From an uncultured Latescibacterota bacterium (GTDB lineage: Bacteria > Latescibacterota > UBA2968 > UBA8231): a DNA stretch of 64,000 bases. A program made the position numbers and the translations under genes. This document shows, piece after piece, positions 17,372 to 25,657 of the stretch. The DNA is taken from positions 1,798,001 to 1,862,000 of the forward strand of contig OX638377.1 in NCBI GenBank assembly GCA_951813615.1, written 5' to 3'. The stretch's first letter is position 1; every line of letters begins with the position of its first letter. The notes below the pieces were generated by a model. That model saw nothing but the letters and a program-made list of their open reading frames with translations. It did no database searches and was not told the DNA's origin.

Positions 17372-19378
17372 ATGCAACCGCTCACCTCCCGCGCCCCCAC
17401 CTTGCCGCGGACCCTGCGCCCGCGCGTGGCCTATTACGACTTGGGTATCCCCTTTATAGGGGCTGTGTGGAACGGCTTTTCCATCACCTACGACCCTGCC
17501 AATGGGCACACCCTAGCTTGGGGTGCTGAATTCTCTCAAGATGGGGCTCACTACTTTTGCAATGACCTCGACACCGGCAGCTTGGAAGTTTTTCCCATGC
17601 CCTGCCGCGAGCACGGCTCCGTCTTCCAAGCCCAAGATGGGACCATTTACGCCCTGATCATGTCCGGCCTGTCAGCCGACCACGGCCACCATCTCATGGT
17701 CTTTGACGCCCAGACCCGCACCTTCAGCAGCCTAGGGCGTCCCGCCCCCGGCGATCAGCGTCTCCTGTGCGTTGAGGAACGCGACGGCCTATTGTACATG
17801 GGCGGGCATGAACTGGCCGAACTGTTTTGCTACGACCCGCAAAAGCGGTGCTTTGACAAACTCTGTCGCCCGTTTGTTCCGCCTACCGACCGTCTAGTGA
17901 ACATCCAATTGCTGCCCAACAGCTGGCTGCTGCTCAGCGGCTATCCGGCTGTTCCGAACAAGATCTACAATGTGGAAAGCGGTCAACTGAGCGATGTGCC
18001 GCCCGGAGCCGAGGGGATTACAGGCGCTGTATCGGAAGGGAAGCGCCTGTTTTTAGCTGCTGGCGATCAAGTGCGCGTACTCGACGCCGATTTCACCGAA
18101 GTGGCCCGCCTCGACAGCCCCGTTGCTGGCGCGACGCTCGCGCTCTTAGCCCTGGGCCGCAACAGCCGCGCCAGCGAACGCGGGGTGGTGTACGCTTGGG
18201 CTGAGGATCAATTGGTCGCCATCGATGCCCATACCTTGGACATCCGTTCCATTTGCCAAGGTCCTTTCGCCGGCATAGCGGGGCTGAGCAAAGACGGCCA
18301 TTTGGTCTTCGCCCAAGTCGAGGAGGGCCGCGCTACTATTGTAGATCCCGATACCGGCGACCGGGAAGAGCGTAGTTTTGAAGTCTATCAAGGCAGTCGT
18401 GGCAGTGCGGTGTGCGCCTTGGGTAGAGGGCCGGAGGGCAAAATCTACGGCACCAATATTTACGGCATGCACCTGTGCACCATTGATCCCGATACCGATG
18501 CCATAGAGGATTTAGGTTACACTTGGTCTGGCGGCGAACTCTACCACGTCCACGCCCACCAAGACAAGCTCTACGTCGGCAGCTACGGCGGTTCCAACAT
18601 CGGCGTGTACGACCCGAGTCAGCCGTGGAATCCCGGCTCAGAGGGCGACAGCAATCCGCGCAACTGGGGCCAGTTGGGCCAGAACCAGAACCGACCCTTT
18701 GAGGCGGTGACCGGCCCCGATGGCCGCATTTACGTGGCCAACCGCAGCAACTATGGCATCCCTGGCGGCTCCTTGGCCTCGTACGATCCCGCGACCGGCC
18801 TCGATGATAGGGAAATCTATCTCGACCCCGAACAAAGCGTGCAATGCGTGGCCGCGGACCAGCGCTATGTGTACGGTGGTACCAGTATTTACGGGGGGCG
18901 CGGCTCGGAAATCACCACCCGCGACGGCCTGTTGTTCGTCTTTGATCCCCAGACGAAACAGCGCATTTGCGAACTGCGGCCAGTGGAAGGGGCCAACACG
19001 GTCACGAGTTTAGCCGTTCATCCCTCGGGACTGGTTTTTGGCACCACGGACAATCGCCGTTTGTTCGTCTTCGATCCAGAGCGGTTTGTCGTAGAAGAAG
19101 TGATAGGGCCCCTGCGCTCGGAGGGGACTAGGTTGATGGGCGTACCCGAAGGGGTGGAGATGTTCCCGCTGATCTGCGCTTCTGACGGCTTTATCTACGG
19201 CCTGACGCGCTTTGACCTGTTCCGCATAGATGGTTCGTCCCGCGTCCTGACCTATCTCAACGATCCGCCCCTGCCCGAACTCTACGCCCTGACCGAAGGG
19301 AATCCCGGCGTGCTCTACATGAGCGCCGGCACCCACGTCATCAAGTGTCTGCTGAGGCCGCGGCCCTTTTACCGCTGA
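17372..19378 (+). CDS. Large beta-propeller protein of unknown function
   Basis: A 668-residue protein made of short repeated blades such as VFDAQTRTFSSLG, CYDPQKRCFDKL, IVDPDTGDREERS, SYDPATGLDDREIY and VFDPQTKQRICEL. These are typical of YncE/PQQ/Kelch-like propellers. No signal peptide is visible, so it may be cytoplasmic. The ATG is preceded by CAGGAG. It is divergent from the binding-protein gene (231-base gap) and convergent with the phosphodiesterase gene at 19389. No catalytic signature is recognised. Proteins with this shape in related lineages are often lyase-like or scaffold proteins, but nothing here settles it. Confidence 0.7.
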   Translation: MQPLTSRAPTLPRTLRPRVAYYDLGIPFIGAVWNGFSITYDPANGHTLAWGAEFSQDGAHYFCNDLDTGSLEVFPMPCREHGSVFQAQDGTIYALIMSGLSADHGHHLMVFDAQTRTFSSLGRPAPGDQRLLCVEERDGLLYMGGHELAELFCYDPQKRCFDKLCRPFVPPTDRLVNIQLLPNSWLLLSGYPAVPNKIYNVESGQLSDVPPGAEGITGAVSEGKRLFLAAGDQVRVLDADFTEVARLDSPVAGATLALLALGRNSRASERGVVYAWAEDQLVAIDAHTLDIRSICQGPFAGIAGLSKDGHLVFAQVEEGRATIVDPDTGDREERSFEVYQGSRGSAVCALGRGPEGKIYGTNIYGMHLCTIDPDTDAIEDLGYTWSGGELYHVHAHQDKLYVGSYGGSNIGVYDPSQPWNPGSEGDSNPRNWGQLGQNQNRPFEAVTGPDGRIYVANRSNYGIPGGSLASYDPATGLDDREIYLDPEQSVQCVAADQRYVYGGTSIYGGRGSEITTRDGLLFVFDPQTKQRICELRPVEGANTVTSLAVHPSGLVFGTTDNRRLFVFDPERFVVEEVIGPLRSEGTRLMGVPEGVEMFPLICASDGFIYGLTRFDLFRIDGSSRVLTYLNDPPLPELYALTEGNPGVLYMSAGTHVIKCLLRPRPFYR

Positions 19379-19388
19379 GATTAGTTCG

Positions 19389-20180
19389 TTATGCGAGGGC
19401 TTCCCGCACCACTTGTCCGGCCCAATCCTCCGCGGGTGCCACTTCGAGCAGAGCGGCAATGGTCGTCGGGTTGTCGATGATGCTCACCGGCTGCTGCAAG
19501 CTCCGTCCGGGAGACACTGGAGGACCGGCGATTACCCACGGGATGGTCATGTCCTCGTCCATTTCCGTGCCGTGAGTGCTCTCGTGTCCTCCGTGGTCGC
19601 TGGTGACGATGGCCACGGTCTCTTCTTGGTTGACCGCCTCCAACACCGTGCCAATGCCCGCATCGGCCCGCCCAATAGCAGCCAGATATTCGTCCGACAT
19701 CCAGCCGTGGTTGTGGCCGGCTATATCAGTGCCGCCTAGGTAGACAAAGGCGAAATCGGGCGTCCATTCCCGCAGCGTCGCCGCGGCCAAGCTGGCCAAG
19801 TCCTCATCGCCGTTTGGCTCGTGGCAATTGTTCATATAGTACGAGCGGTCCAGCGAGCCTGGGTCGGCCAAATCGCGCAGTTGCTCCCAATTGTAGAAGA
19901 AGGCCGTGCGCTTGCCGGCTTGGTGCAGCACGTCGACGAGGCTGGGCACGGGTCTGACTTGGGGCACCCAAGTGTTGGTGAGGATGCCGTGCCGTTGTGG
20001 GGTTACGCCGCGAAACATGGAGGTGTGGCAGGGCAAGGTGGACGACGGCATTACGGTGCGGGCTGTATAGGTGCTGGCACCTTGGCTGATCAAGCGATCG
20101 ACGTGGGGGGTGGAGGCCTGTTGCAAGCCGTCGGGCCGCAGTCCGTCGAAGACAAAGAGGATGACGCGTTGTGAAGACAT
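19389..20180 (-). CDS. Alkaline phosphatase superfamily phosphodiesterase/pyrophosphatase
   Basis: A 263-residue hydrolase of the type I phosphodiesterase/nucleotide pyrophosphatase group. Metal ligands and nucleophile are in place: D in FVFDGLRP, the nucleophilic Thr in MPSSTLPCHTSMF, GGTDIAGHNHG and VTSDHGGHESTHG. The start ATG at 20180 has an AAAGGAAG ribosome site; the frame continues to 20462, but that would overlap the dehydrogenase gene. At 263 residues it is compact and lacks the usual insertions. It has no signal peptide. Its substrate may be a phosphoester or nucleotide sugar. It is probably co-transcribed with the upstream dehydrogenase gene (29-base gap). Confidence 0.82.
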   Translation of the reverse strand: MSSQRVILFVFDGLRPDGLQQASTPHVDRLISQGASTYTARTVMPSSTLPCHTSMFRGVTPQRHGILTNTWVPQVRPVPSLVDVLHQAGKRTAFFYNWEQLRDLADPGSLDRSYYMNNCHEPNGDEDLASLAAATLREWTPDFAFVYLGGTDIAGHNHGWMSDEYLAAIGRADAGIGTVLEAVNQEETVAIVTSDHGGHESTHGTEMDEDMTIPWVIAGPPVSPGRSLQQPVSIIDNPTTIAALLEVAPAEDWAGQVVREALA

Positions 20181-20209
20181 GGGCTTCCTTTCTTTGGGCA
20201 CTGATGCGA

Positions 20210-21259
20210 TCACGCGCTGGCGTACAGTTTCGCATCGTGCGGTTTTAGCGGATACCTCGGCACTACACCTCGGTTGACGATGTTTTCCGGCGCTGGCCAG
20301 TGGCCCTTGAGGATGGAGGCCAGATTGCAGACGCCAGTGCGCGCTACGTCTTCGCCAGATTGCACCGAGTGGGCGGAGACGTGAGAGGTCATCAGGACAT
20401 TGTCCAGCTCCATGAGCGGATGCTGCAAGGTCTGATCTTCGTCCGTGAACACGTTGAGCCACTCGTAGGTGTCCAGCGCTGCTCCGGCCAGTGGCCCTTC
20501 TCGTAGGACTCGCGCCAGCGCATCTTCATCTACCAAGGCACCGCGAGACGTGTTGATAAGGTAAGACCCCGGCTTCATTTTGCGCAGCAACTTTTCGTCG
20601 AACATGTGGTAGGTGTCCGCGTTGAGCGGCACCTGCAAGGAGACGAAGTCGGACTCGGCGAGTAGCGTTTTTAGGTCCACCATTTCGATGTCCAAGTCGT
20701 CCGGCAGGGGTGCCTGCAGGTTTCTGCGCGTAGCTAGCACTCGGAGACCGAAGGCGCTGGCGCGACGGGCGACCATCTCGCCGGTGGCCCCAAAGCCGAC
20801 GATGCCCAGCGCACAGGTGGACAGCCGCTGCAACTGGGTGGATTCAATGCGGGCTTGGCGGAAGCGGCCGGCGCGCATGAACTGCTCCATCCTCGGCAGT
20901 TGGCGGGCTAGGGACAGCAGCATGGCCATGATGTGGTCGGTCATTTCCTCGGCGCAGAAGAAGGGGGCATTGGAGACGATGATGCCGCATTCCGTGGCCT
21001 TTTGCACGGCGATTTTATCGGTGCCGTTGCCGAGGCGAGAGATCAGGCGACAGCGATCTAGCGATGCGACCACGGCCGCGGGCAAGCCGGTTGAGACAAC
21101 GGCGACGGCGTCGCAGCCAGTTAATCGACGAATGAGTTCCTGCGGGTCTTCTTCCTCGACGTATTCAGGTTCGATGCCGAACTTGGCGTACAGCGATTGC
21201 TCCAGCTCGTTGGCTGGGTACATGGTGGCGTTGAGGCGGACGAAGCGGAAGGACGCCAT
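20210..21259 (-). CDS. D-isomer-specific 2-hydroxyacid dehydrogenase
   Basis: 349 residues with the formate/glycerate dehydrogenase layout: an N-terminal catalytic flank, an NAD-binding domain with GIVGFGATGEMVARRASAFG, and the catalytic Arg in LINTSRGALVDEDAL. The Glu position (ALDTYEWLN) and His (MTSHVSAHS) follow. It would interconvert a 2-oxoacid and a D-2-hydroxyacid with NAD(H). The start ATG lies 13 bases after the MBL gene stop, so the genes 21273-22136, 20210-21259 and 19389-20180 look like one minus-strand operon. Substrate unknown; phosphoglycerate and sugar-acid dehydrogenases are the nearest named types. Confidence 0.87.
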   Translation of the reverse strand: MASFRFVRLNATMYPANELEQSLYAKFGIEPEYVEEEDPQELIRRLTGCDAVAVVSTGLPAAVVASLDRCRLISRLGNGTDKIAVQKATECGIIVSNAPFFCAEEMTDHIMAMLLSLARQLPRMEQFMRAGRFRQARIESTQLQRLSTCALGIVGFGATGEMVARRASAFGLRVLATRRNLQAPLPDDLDIEMVDLKTLLAESDFVSLQVPLNADTYHMFDEKLLRKMKPGSYLINTSRGALVDEDALARVLREGPLAGAALDTYEWLNVFTDEDQTLQHPLMELDNVLMTSHVSAHSVQSGEDVARTGVCNLASILKGHWPAPENIVNRGVVPRYPLKPHDAKLYASA

Positions 21260-21272
21260 GACTCTGAACCGA

Positions 21273-22136
21273 TCACCAGGCCACTTCCATCATGTCCCGC
21301 GCCCAGTACATCGGCCCGTTGAAGACGCTTTTTACCTCGGCGATTCCCTGGGTGGTCTCTTCTGCGGGGTCGAGCGTCAGAGACTGGTGGTTGATTACCA
21401 AGCGCTTGGCACCGGCCTCGGCGGCCATGCGCCCGGCATTTAGGGTGCCGGTTTCGGAGATGACGCTGGGGAAGGTTTGGATCTTCTCCTCCCGATGCAC
21501 GGCCTCCATCACGAACAGGTCTGCATCCCGCGCTAGCTCGACTACGGATTCAATCGGCGCGGTATCGCCGCTGAAGGCGACGACGCCTTCTTCGGTCTCA
21601 AAGCGGAAGCCGTAGCATTCGATGTAGGGTTGGGCGTGTTTGACCTCGCGCGCATAGCAAGTCCAGCCTTCTCCTGCGGCTACTTTTCCCTCAGCGTATT
21701 CGGTTGCGTGGACCACTGGTTCCGGCCTGGAATCGCCTACGCCGCCGCGCATCTGGTAGGCGTGGACGCTCATGGGATGATTGGTGCGGGCGATAACGTC
21801 GTACCAGAAGAGGCCATTGGGACTCCAGATGCCGTCGGTGATGCGCTTGATTGGGGGAGGTCCGTAAACGTGCAGGTCTGGTTCGGTGCCGATGCACTGG
21901 TCGAAGCGCGTCATCAGGAAGCAGAGATAATCGGAGATGTGGTCGGAGTGCAGGTGGGTAAAGAACAGGTTGTGTACCGAGGTGCAGGGGATGCCCAGGC
22001 GGTGCATCTTAAAGGTCGATGCGGGGCCGCAGTCGATCATCAGCCGCTGGTCGCAGATTTCGAGGATGAAACAGGTGCCCCAGCGGTCGCGAGTGGGGGT
22101 GGGCGTACCGGCACCGACAATGTTTAGCTTTGGCAT
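21273..22136 (-). CDS. MBL-fold metallo-hydrolase (RNase Z/lactonase-like)
   Basis: 287 residues of the metallo-beta-lactamase fold. The zinc-binding HxHxDH is present as FFTHLHSDHISD, with DCGPAST upstream, VAFSGDTAPIESV as the third metal block and LVINHQSL near the C-terminus. The N-terminus (IVGAGTPTPTRDRWGTCFIL) matches the RNase Z-like GTG/SP pattern. Relatives hydrolyse phosphodiesters or lactones. The gene order with a hydroxyacid dehydrogenase and a phosphodiesterase suggests metabolite rather than tRNA processing, but this is inference. It diverges from the cupin gene at 22352. Confidence 0.83.
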   Translation of the reverse strand: MPKLNIVGAGTPTPTRDRWGTCFILEICDQRLMIDCGPASTFKMHRLGIPCTSVHNLFFTHLHSDHISDYLCFLMTRFDQCIGTEPDLHVYGPPPIKRITDGIWSPNGLFWYDVIARTNHPMSVHAYQMRGGVGDSRPEPVVHATEYAEGKVAAGEGWTCYAREVKHAQPYIECYGFRFETEEGVVAFSGDTAPIESVVELARDADLFVMEAVHREEKIQTFPSVISETGTLNAGRMAAEAGAKRLVINHQSLTLDPAEETTQGIAEVKSVFNGPMYWARDMMEVAW

Positions 22137-22246
22137 GGGATCGTCTCCGGTGATTTTCGAATCGGACAGGACAGGGGAAATAAATAGGCATTATTGGTAG
22201 GGGGTCAAGCTGGCCGATAGTATTTTGAACGACCGCTTCTTGCGGG

Positions 22247-22289
22247 AAAGAAATCCTTCCCGCAGGTAAAGAAATCCTTCCCGCAGGTA
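22247..22289. repeat. Two-copy 21-base tandem repeat with internal dyad
   Basis: The unit AAAGAAATCCTTCCCGCAGGT occurs twice in tandem, with no gap, in the divergent region between the MBL and cupin genes. The preceding TGCGGGAAAG pairs imperfectly with CCTTCCCGCA, so each copy can close a hairpin. It may be an operator array or terminator-like structure for the MBL operon or cupin gene. Confidence 0.6.
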
Positions 22290-22351
22290 TTGAACGCGAT
22301 ATTTTTAGGACGAGAACCTCGTTAGCCTCTACTATCTAGGAGAATCCAACC

Positions 22352-22747
22352 TTGGAATTCGACACTAAAAAACTACCCGTCACCCCTGACGTGACCGCCC
22401 CCGACGGCTCGGATGTGCGCATTCTATTGGGCCTGCAAGGCGGCGGCATGGCGCATTTTGAACTCCAACCCGGCCAGACATCCAAGGCCGTTGCCCATCG
22501 CACGGTCGAAGAGATATGGTTTTTTCTCACCGGTCGTGGCCAAATGTGGCGGCGGCAGGACGACCGCGAGGAAATTGTGGCGGTCGAGCCGGGCGTCTGC
22601 CTGACCATTCCGCTGGGCACCCACTTCCAGTTTCGCGCCTTGGGCGACGAGCCGCTCGCTGCGATTGCTGTTACTATGCCCCCGTGGCCTGGCGAGGACG
22701 AAGCCTACTCGGTCGAGGGTAGGTGGCCGGTGACTGCGTCCGATTAG
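22352..22747 (+). CDS. Small cupin-domain protein
   Basis: 131 residues forming a single cupin barrel: FELQPGQTSKAVAHRTVEEIWFFLTGRGQMW for motif 1 and PGVCLTIPLGTHFQFRALG for motif 2. Expected metal ligands are H (AHRTVEE), E and a later H (GTHF). The gene appears to start with TTG at 22352, eight bases after AGGAG; no ATG fits the N-terminus. Single-domain cupins bind or isomerise small sugars and acids, so a ligand cannot be assigned. It stands alone, downstream of a tandem repeat that could regulate it. Confidence 0.78.
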   Translation: MEFDTKKLPVTPDVTAPDGSDVRILLGLQGGGMAHFELQPGQTSKAVAHRTVEEIWFFLTGRGQMWRRQDDREEIVAVEPGVCLTIPLGTHFQFRALGDEPLAAIAVTMPPWPGEDEAYSVEGRWPVTASD

Positions 22748-22826
22748 GCGAAGACAGGGCCTTCTCCGAATCGGGTGTATCAGCGGCGACATTACCGTAT
22801 ATTACAAGGTGATTGGAGGCATTGCC

Positions 22827-23060
22827 ATGATCGAATCCTCTGTAACAAAAAAAGGACAGACGACACTACCTAAGTCCGTGCGGGAGACGCTTGGTCTAAA
22901 GGCCGGGGACCGGGTGCGCTACGTCATTTCCGATGGCGAGGTGCGAATGCTGCCCGTGCGCCCGATCCGTCGGCTGTTCGGCGCACTCCAGCACGATGGT
23001 CCTGCCGTCAGTGTGGAGGAGATGGAACAGGCCGCAGCCGATGGGGCTTGTGAGGCGTGA
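22827..23060 (+). CDS. vapB: AbrB/MazE-type antitoxin of a VapBC pair
   Basis: 77 residues with the SpoVT/AbrB swapped-hairpin DNA-binding fold: SSVTKKGQTTLPKSVRETLGLKAGDRVRYVI, followed by an acidic C-terminal tail that would wrap the toxin. The ATG at 22827 has GGAGG eight bases upstream; an in-frame GTG at 22809 is less likely. The stop overlaps the GTG start of the PIN toxin (GTGA), the usual coupling in VapBC operons. It is expected to repress its own promoter. Confidence 0.85.
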   Translation: MIESSVTKKGQTTLPKSVRETLGLKAGDRVRYVISDGEVRMLPVRPIRRLFGALQHDGPAVSVEEMEQAAADGACEA

Positions 23061-23548
23061 TCGCACTCGATACCAATGTTCTCGTCCGCTATTTGGTACG
23101 CGATGATGTCGAACAGGCAGAAGCCGCCCGGTCATTACTGGAGTCACTTACGGTAAATCGTCTTGGCTACGTCTGTCGTGAAGTTACCGTCGAGACCGTC
23201 TGGGTGTTGGAACGGGCCTATGGCTACTCCCGTGACCAGATTGCGACGATATTGGAAGAATTGGTAGCGACCGAGGAACTCATAATTGAGGCTGCCGACG
23301 ATGTGGGCCGTGCGGCCTCTAGCTATCGGGCGGGTGACGCGGGTTTTTCCGACCTGATGATCTTGGCCGCAGCCGAACGAGTGGGTGCCCACTCCCTGTA
23401 TACCTTCGATCAGAAGGCAGCACGACTTGAGGGTGCGACGTTGGTGATAGCTAAGGCCGACCCAATTCCCTCAGAGGAGCTTCCAGACCCGAAGGGAAAG
23501 CCGGACGCGCCTAGACCGTCGTCCGAAGAAGACGAACCACCTGCTTAG
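23057..23548 (+). CDS. vapC: PIN-domain ribonuclease toxin (VapC)
   Basis: 163 residues. The acidic PIN site is visible: D near the N-terminus in LDTNVLVRYL, E in VTVETVWVLERAY, D in DAGFSDLMILAAAE and D in YTFDQKA. VapC toxins cleave tRNA or rRNA when the antitoxin is lost. Translation starts with GTG inside the antitoxin stop. A charged, proline-rich tail of about 25 residues after residue 138 (PSEELPDPKGKPDAPRPSSEE) goes beyond the usual PIN length and looks disordered. The pair sits alone between a cupin and a GNAT gene, consistent with an acquired module. Confidence 0.87.
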   Translation: MIALDTNVLVRYLVRDDVEQAEAARSLLESLTVNRLGYVCREVTVETVWVLERAYGYSRDQIATILEELVATEELIIEAADDVGRAASSYRAGDAGFSDLMILAAAERVGAHSLYTFDQKAARLEGATLVIAKADPIPSEELPDPKGKPDAPRPSSEEDEPPA

Positions 23549-23563
23549 ACCGATACAGATGAG

Positions 23564-23592
23564 AAATAGATAGCATGAAATCCTATCTATTT
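23564..23592 (+). terminator. AT-rich hairpin after the VapBC pair
   Basis: AAATAGATAG at 23564-23573 is the exact reverse complement of CTATCTATTT at 23583-23592, leaving a nine-base loop, 15 bases after the toxin stop codon. The distal arm is T-rich, but there is no long T run. It may be a weak terminator or a protein-binding dyad. Confidence 0.4.
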
Positions 23593-23654
23593 ACGTAGTT
23601 CGCCGCCTTGTCCGCGACTATATAGCTCCGATCAGCTAGGTCGTCATAGGTGCC

Positions 23655-24242
23655 ATGCCGCCCTCCCTCAACACCCACGCCGTCCACCTGCACACGCCCC
23701 GCCTGCACCTGCGTCCCATGACCAACGCCGATTGGGACATCTTGCTGCGCTGGAACCAAGATCCCGATGTGTTGTATTACGCCGATGGCGCGGATGTGAC
23801 GGCCTATACGCTCGACCAAATCAAGCGCATCTACGGCGGCATCTCGCAAGCTGCCTTCTGCTTTATCGCCGAACTCGACGGCCAGCCCATCGCCGAGGCT
23901 TGGTTGCAGGAGATGAATCTGTCGCGCACTATGGAGGCCCATCACGGCTGCGACTGCCGCCGCATTGATCTGTCCATTGGCGAGAAGCAGTACTGGAACA
24001 AAGGCTTGGGGACGGAAATAATCCGCGCATTGGTCGATTTCGGTTTTGCCGAGGAGAAGGCCGACTTTATCTTCGCCTGCGATATTGCCGACTACAATCC
24101 CCGCAGCCGCGCCGCTTTTGCCAAAGTAGGCTTCTGCGTCGTAGCCCACATCACCCAGCCACCCGGCGACAAGGCGCACTCCATCTGCGATATGCGCATC
24201 GCCAAAACCGAGTGGGCGGCAGGTGCCAATCCGCCGCCCTGA
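23655..24242 (+). CDS. GNAT-family N-acetyltransferase
   Basis: 195 residues. The fold elements are LHLRPMTNADWDILLRW (strand 1 and helix 1), a beta-4 strand LSIGEKQYWNKGLGTEIIRAL carrying the acetyl-CoA pyrophosphate loop (Q/RxxGxG variant YWNKGLG), and NPRSRAAFAKVGF near the end. This resembles RimJ/aminoglycoside 6'-N-acetyltransferase-type enzymes. It transfers an acetyl group from acetyl-CoA to an amine; the acceptor is unknown. The ribosome site is weak. It precedes the SAF-oxidoreductase gene by 74 bases. Confidence 0.82.
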   Translation: MPPSLNTHAVHLHTPRLHLRPMTNADWDILLRWNQDPDVLYYADGADVTAYTLDQIKRIYGGISQAAFCFIAELDGQPIAEAWLQEMNLSRTMEAHHGCDCRRIDLSIGEKQYWNKGLGTEIIRALVDFGFAEEKADFIFACDIADYNPRSRAAFAKVGFCVVAHITQPPGDKAHSICDMRIAKTEWAAGANPPP

Positions 24243-24316
24243 GTCTAAGCGGAAAATTTGGCTATCGACTTCTGTACGGGGCCTATCCAAGATGGCTTCT
24301 TGAGAAAGGACAGACC

Positions 24317-25657
24317 ATGTTGTACCACCGTTTGCGCGAACTCGACCAAAGAGGCACACCCATTCAGATCGGCCTCATCGCAGCCGGCACCTTTGGCACC
24401 CAGATCGCCTCGCAACTGGCTCACGCCCCCGGCATGCGCTTGGCTGCCATTGCCGAATTGGATTTAACCAAAGCCCGGCGTGCATACGGCCGGGGCCAGA
24501 TTCCCGACGACCAGATAGACACAGTCGACGGTCCCGCGGCCATTGATGCGGCCATGGAGGCGGGCCGCTACGCCATCACCGGCGATGCCCGCGCTCTGAT
24601 GGAGAGTGGCCTCGACCTAGTTATCGAGGCCACGGGCAACGTCGAGGCTGGGGCGGCTCACGCTCGCTATGCCATCGCGCAAAAAAAGCACCTAGTCATG
24701 GTCACGGTGGAGGCCGATGTAGTCGTCGGCAGCCAACTGAAAAAACTGGCCAATCAGGCCGGCGTGCTCTACAGCGCCGCGTACGGCGACGAGCCGGCTT
24801 GCGCCTTAGAACTGTGGGACTGGGCCCGCGCCCTCGGCTTCAGGGTAATCGCCGCTGGCAAGGGCACGCGCTTTAAGACTGCCTTCCGCAAAGCCAATCC
24901 CGACGATGTGCCGCGCCTGTACGGCTTTACCGGACGCGATTACAACGCCCAGATGTTTGGTTCATTTTTAGACGGCACTAAGCACGCCATTGAAATGGCC
25001 TGTCTGGCCAATATGAGCGGCCTCGTGCCCGATGTGCGCGGCATGCACTTTCCCGCGTCTGACTTGCGCCAAATCCCCGACATTTTGTGCCATCGGAACA
25101 AGGGTGGCTTGCTCAACGCGGAAGGCGTGGTCGAGGCGGTCAGTATCATCGACGAGAACGAACAGGCCGTCGAGCGCGGTCTGCGCGGCGGCCTGTACTG
25201 CGTCGTCGATGGGGCCACGCCCTTTGCCATGGAATCACTCGGCTCGTACGGCGAAATCATCGGCATGATTATCGGCCAGCGCAGCGGCTACGGCATGATC
25301 TACCGCCCGCAGCACTGGGTCGGCCACGAAATGCCCATCAGCGCGGCGCGCATCGCCCTCGACGGCCAGACATCAGGGCATCCCATCGGCCATTACGCCG
25401 AGGTCGTGACCGCGGCTAAAAAGCCCCTCGCCGCTGGCACGGTGCTTGACGGCGAGGGCGGTTATTGCGCGTACGGTCTGTTGGAAAAAGCCGCTCTCGC
25501 CCGCTCTGGCAACCTGCTGCCCATAGGTTTATCGCAACGGGCCGTGCTCACCCGCGATATCCCCGAAGACGATCTAATCACCTACGACGATGTCGAACTG
25601 CCCGACTCCGAATTGCTCACCTTGCGCCGCCAGCAGGAGGCCGACCTATGCGCCTAG
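24317..25657 (+). CDS. NAD(P)-dependent oxidoreductase with C-terminal SAF domain
   Basis: 446 residues. A Rossmann fold (IQIGLIAAGTFGTQIASQLA) is joined to a homoserine-dehydrogenase-like middle, and the C-terminus is a SAF domain (KKPLAAGTVLDGEGGYCAYGLLEKAAL ... LTRDIPEDDLITYDDV). This arrangement is found in sugar-acid and branched-acid oxidoreductases. The chosen ATG at 24317 follows AAAGGA and starts the Rossmann domain properly; the frame is open from 24212 but without a domain. The end overlaps the next gene by ten bases, so the two oxidoreductases are translationally coupled and may act on successive intermediates. Confidence 0.83.
   Translation: MLYHRLRELDQRGTPIQIGLIAAGTFGTQIASQLAHAPGMRLAAIAELDLTKARRAYGRGQIPDDQIDTVDGPAAIDAAMEAGRYAITGDARALMESGLDLVIEATGNVEAGAAHARYAIAQKKHLVMVTVEADVVVGSQLKKLANQAGVLYSAAYGDEPACALELWDWARALGFRVIAAGKGTRFKTAFRKANPDDVPRLYGFTGRDYNAQMFGSFLDGTKHAIEMACLANMSGLVPDVRGMHFPASDLRQIPDILCHRNKGGLLNAEGVVEAVSIIDENEQAVERGLRGGLYCVVDGATPFAMESLGSYGEIIGMIIGQRSGYGMIYRPQHWVGHEMPISAARIALDGQTSGHPIGHYAEVVTAAKKPLAAGTVLDGEGGYCAYGLLEKAALARSGNLLPIGLSQRAVLTRDIPEDDLITYDDVELPDSELLTLRRQQEADLCA

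Noticed and set aside
17141..17509. N-terminal extension of the substrate-binding protein
   Set aside because: The sequence before the Tat-like ATG lacks a signal and would cross the start of the divergent propeller gene.
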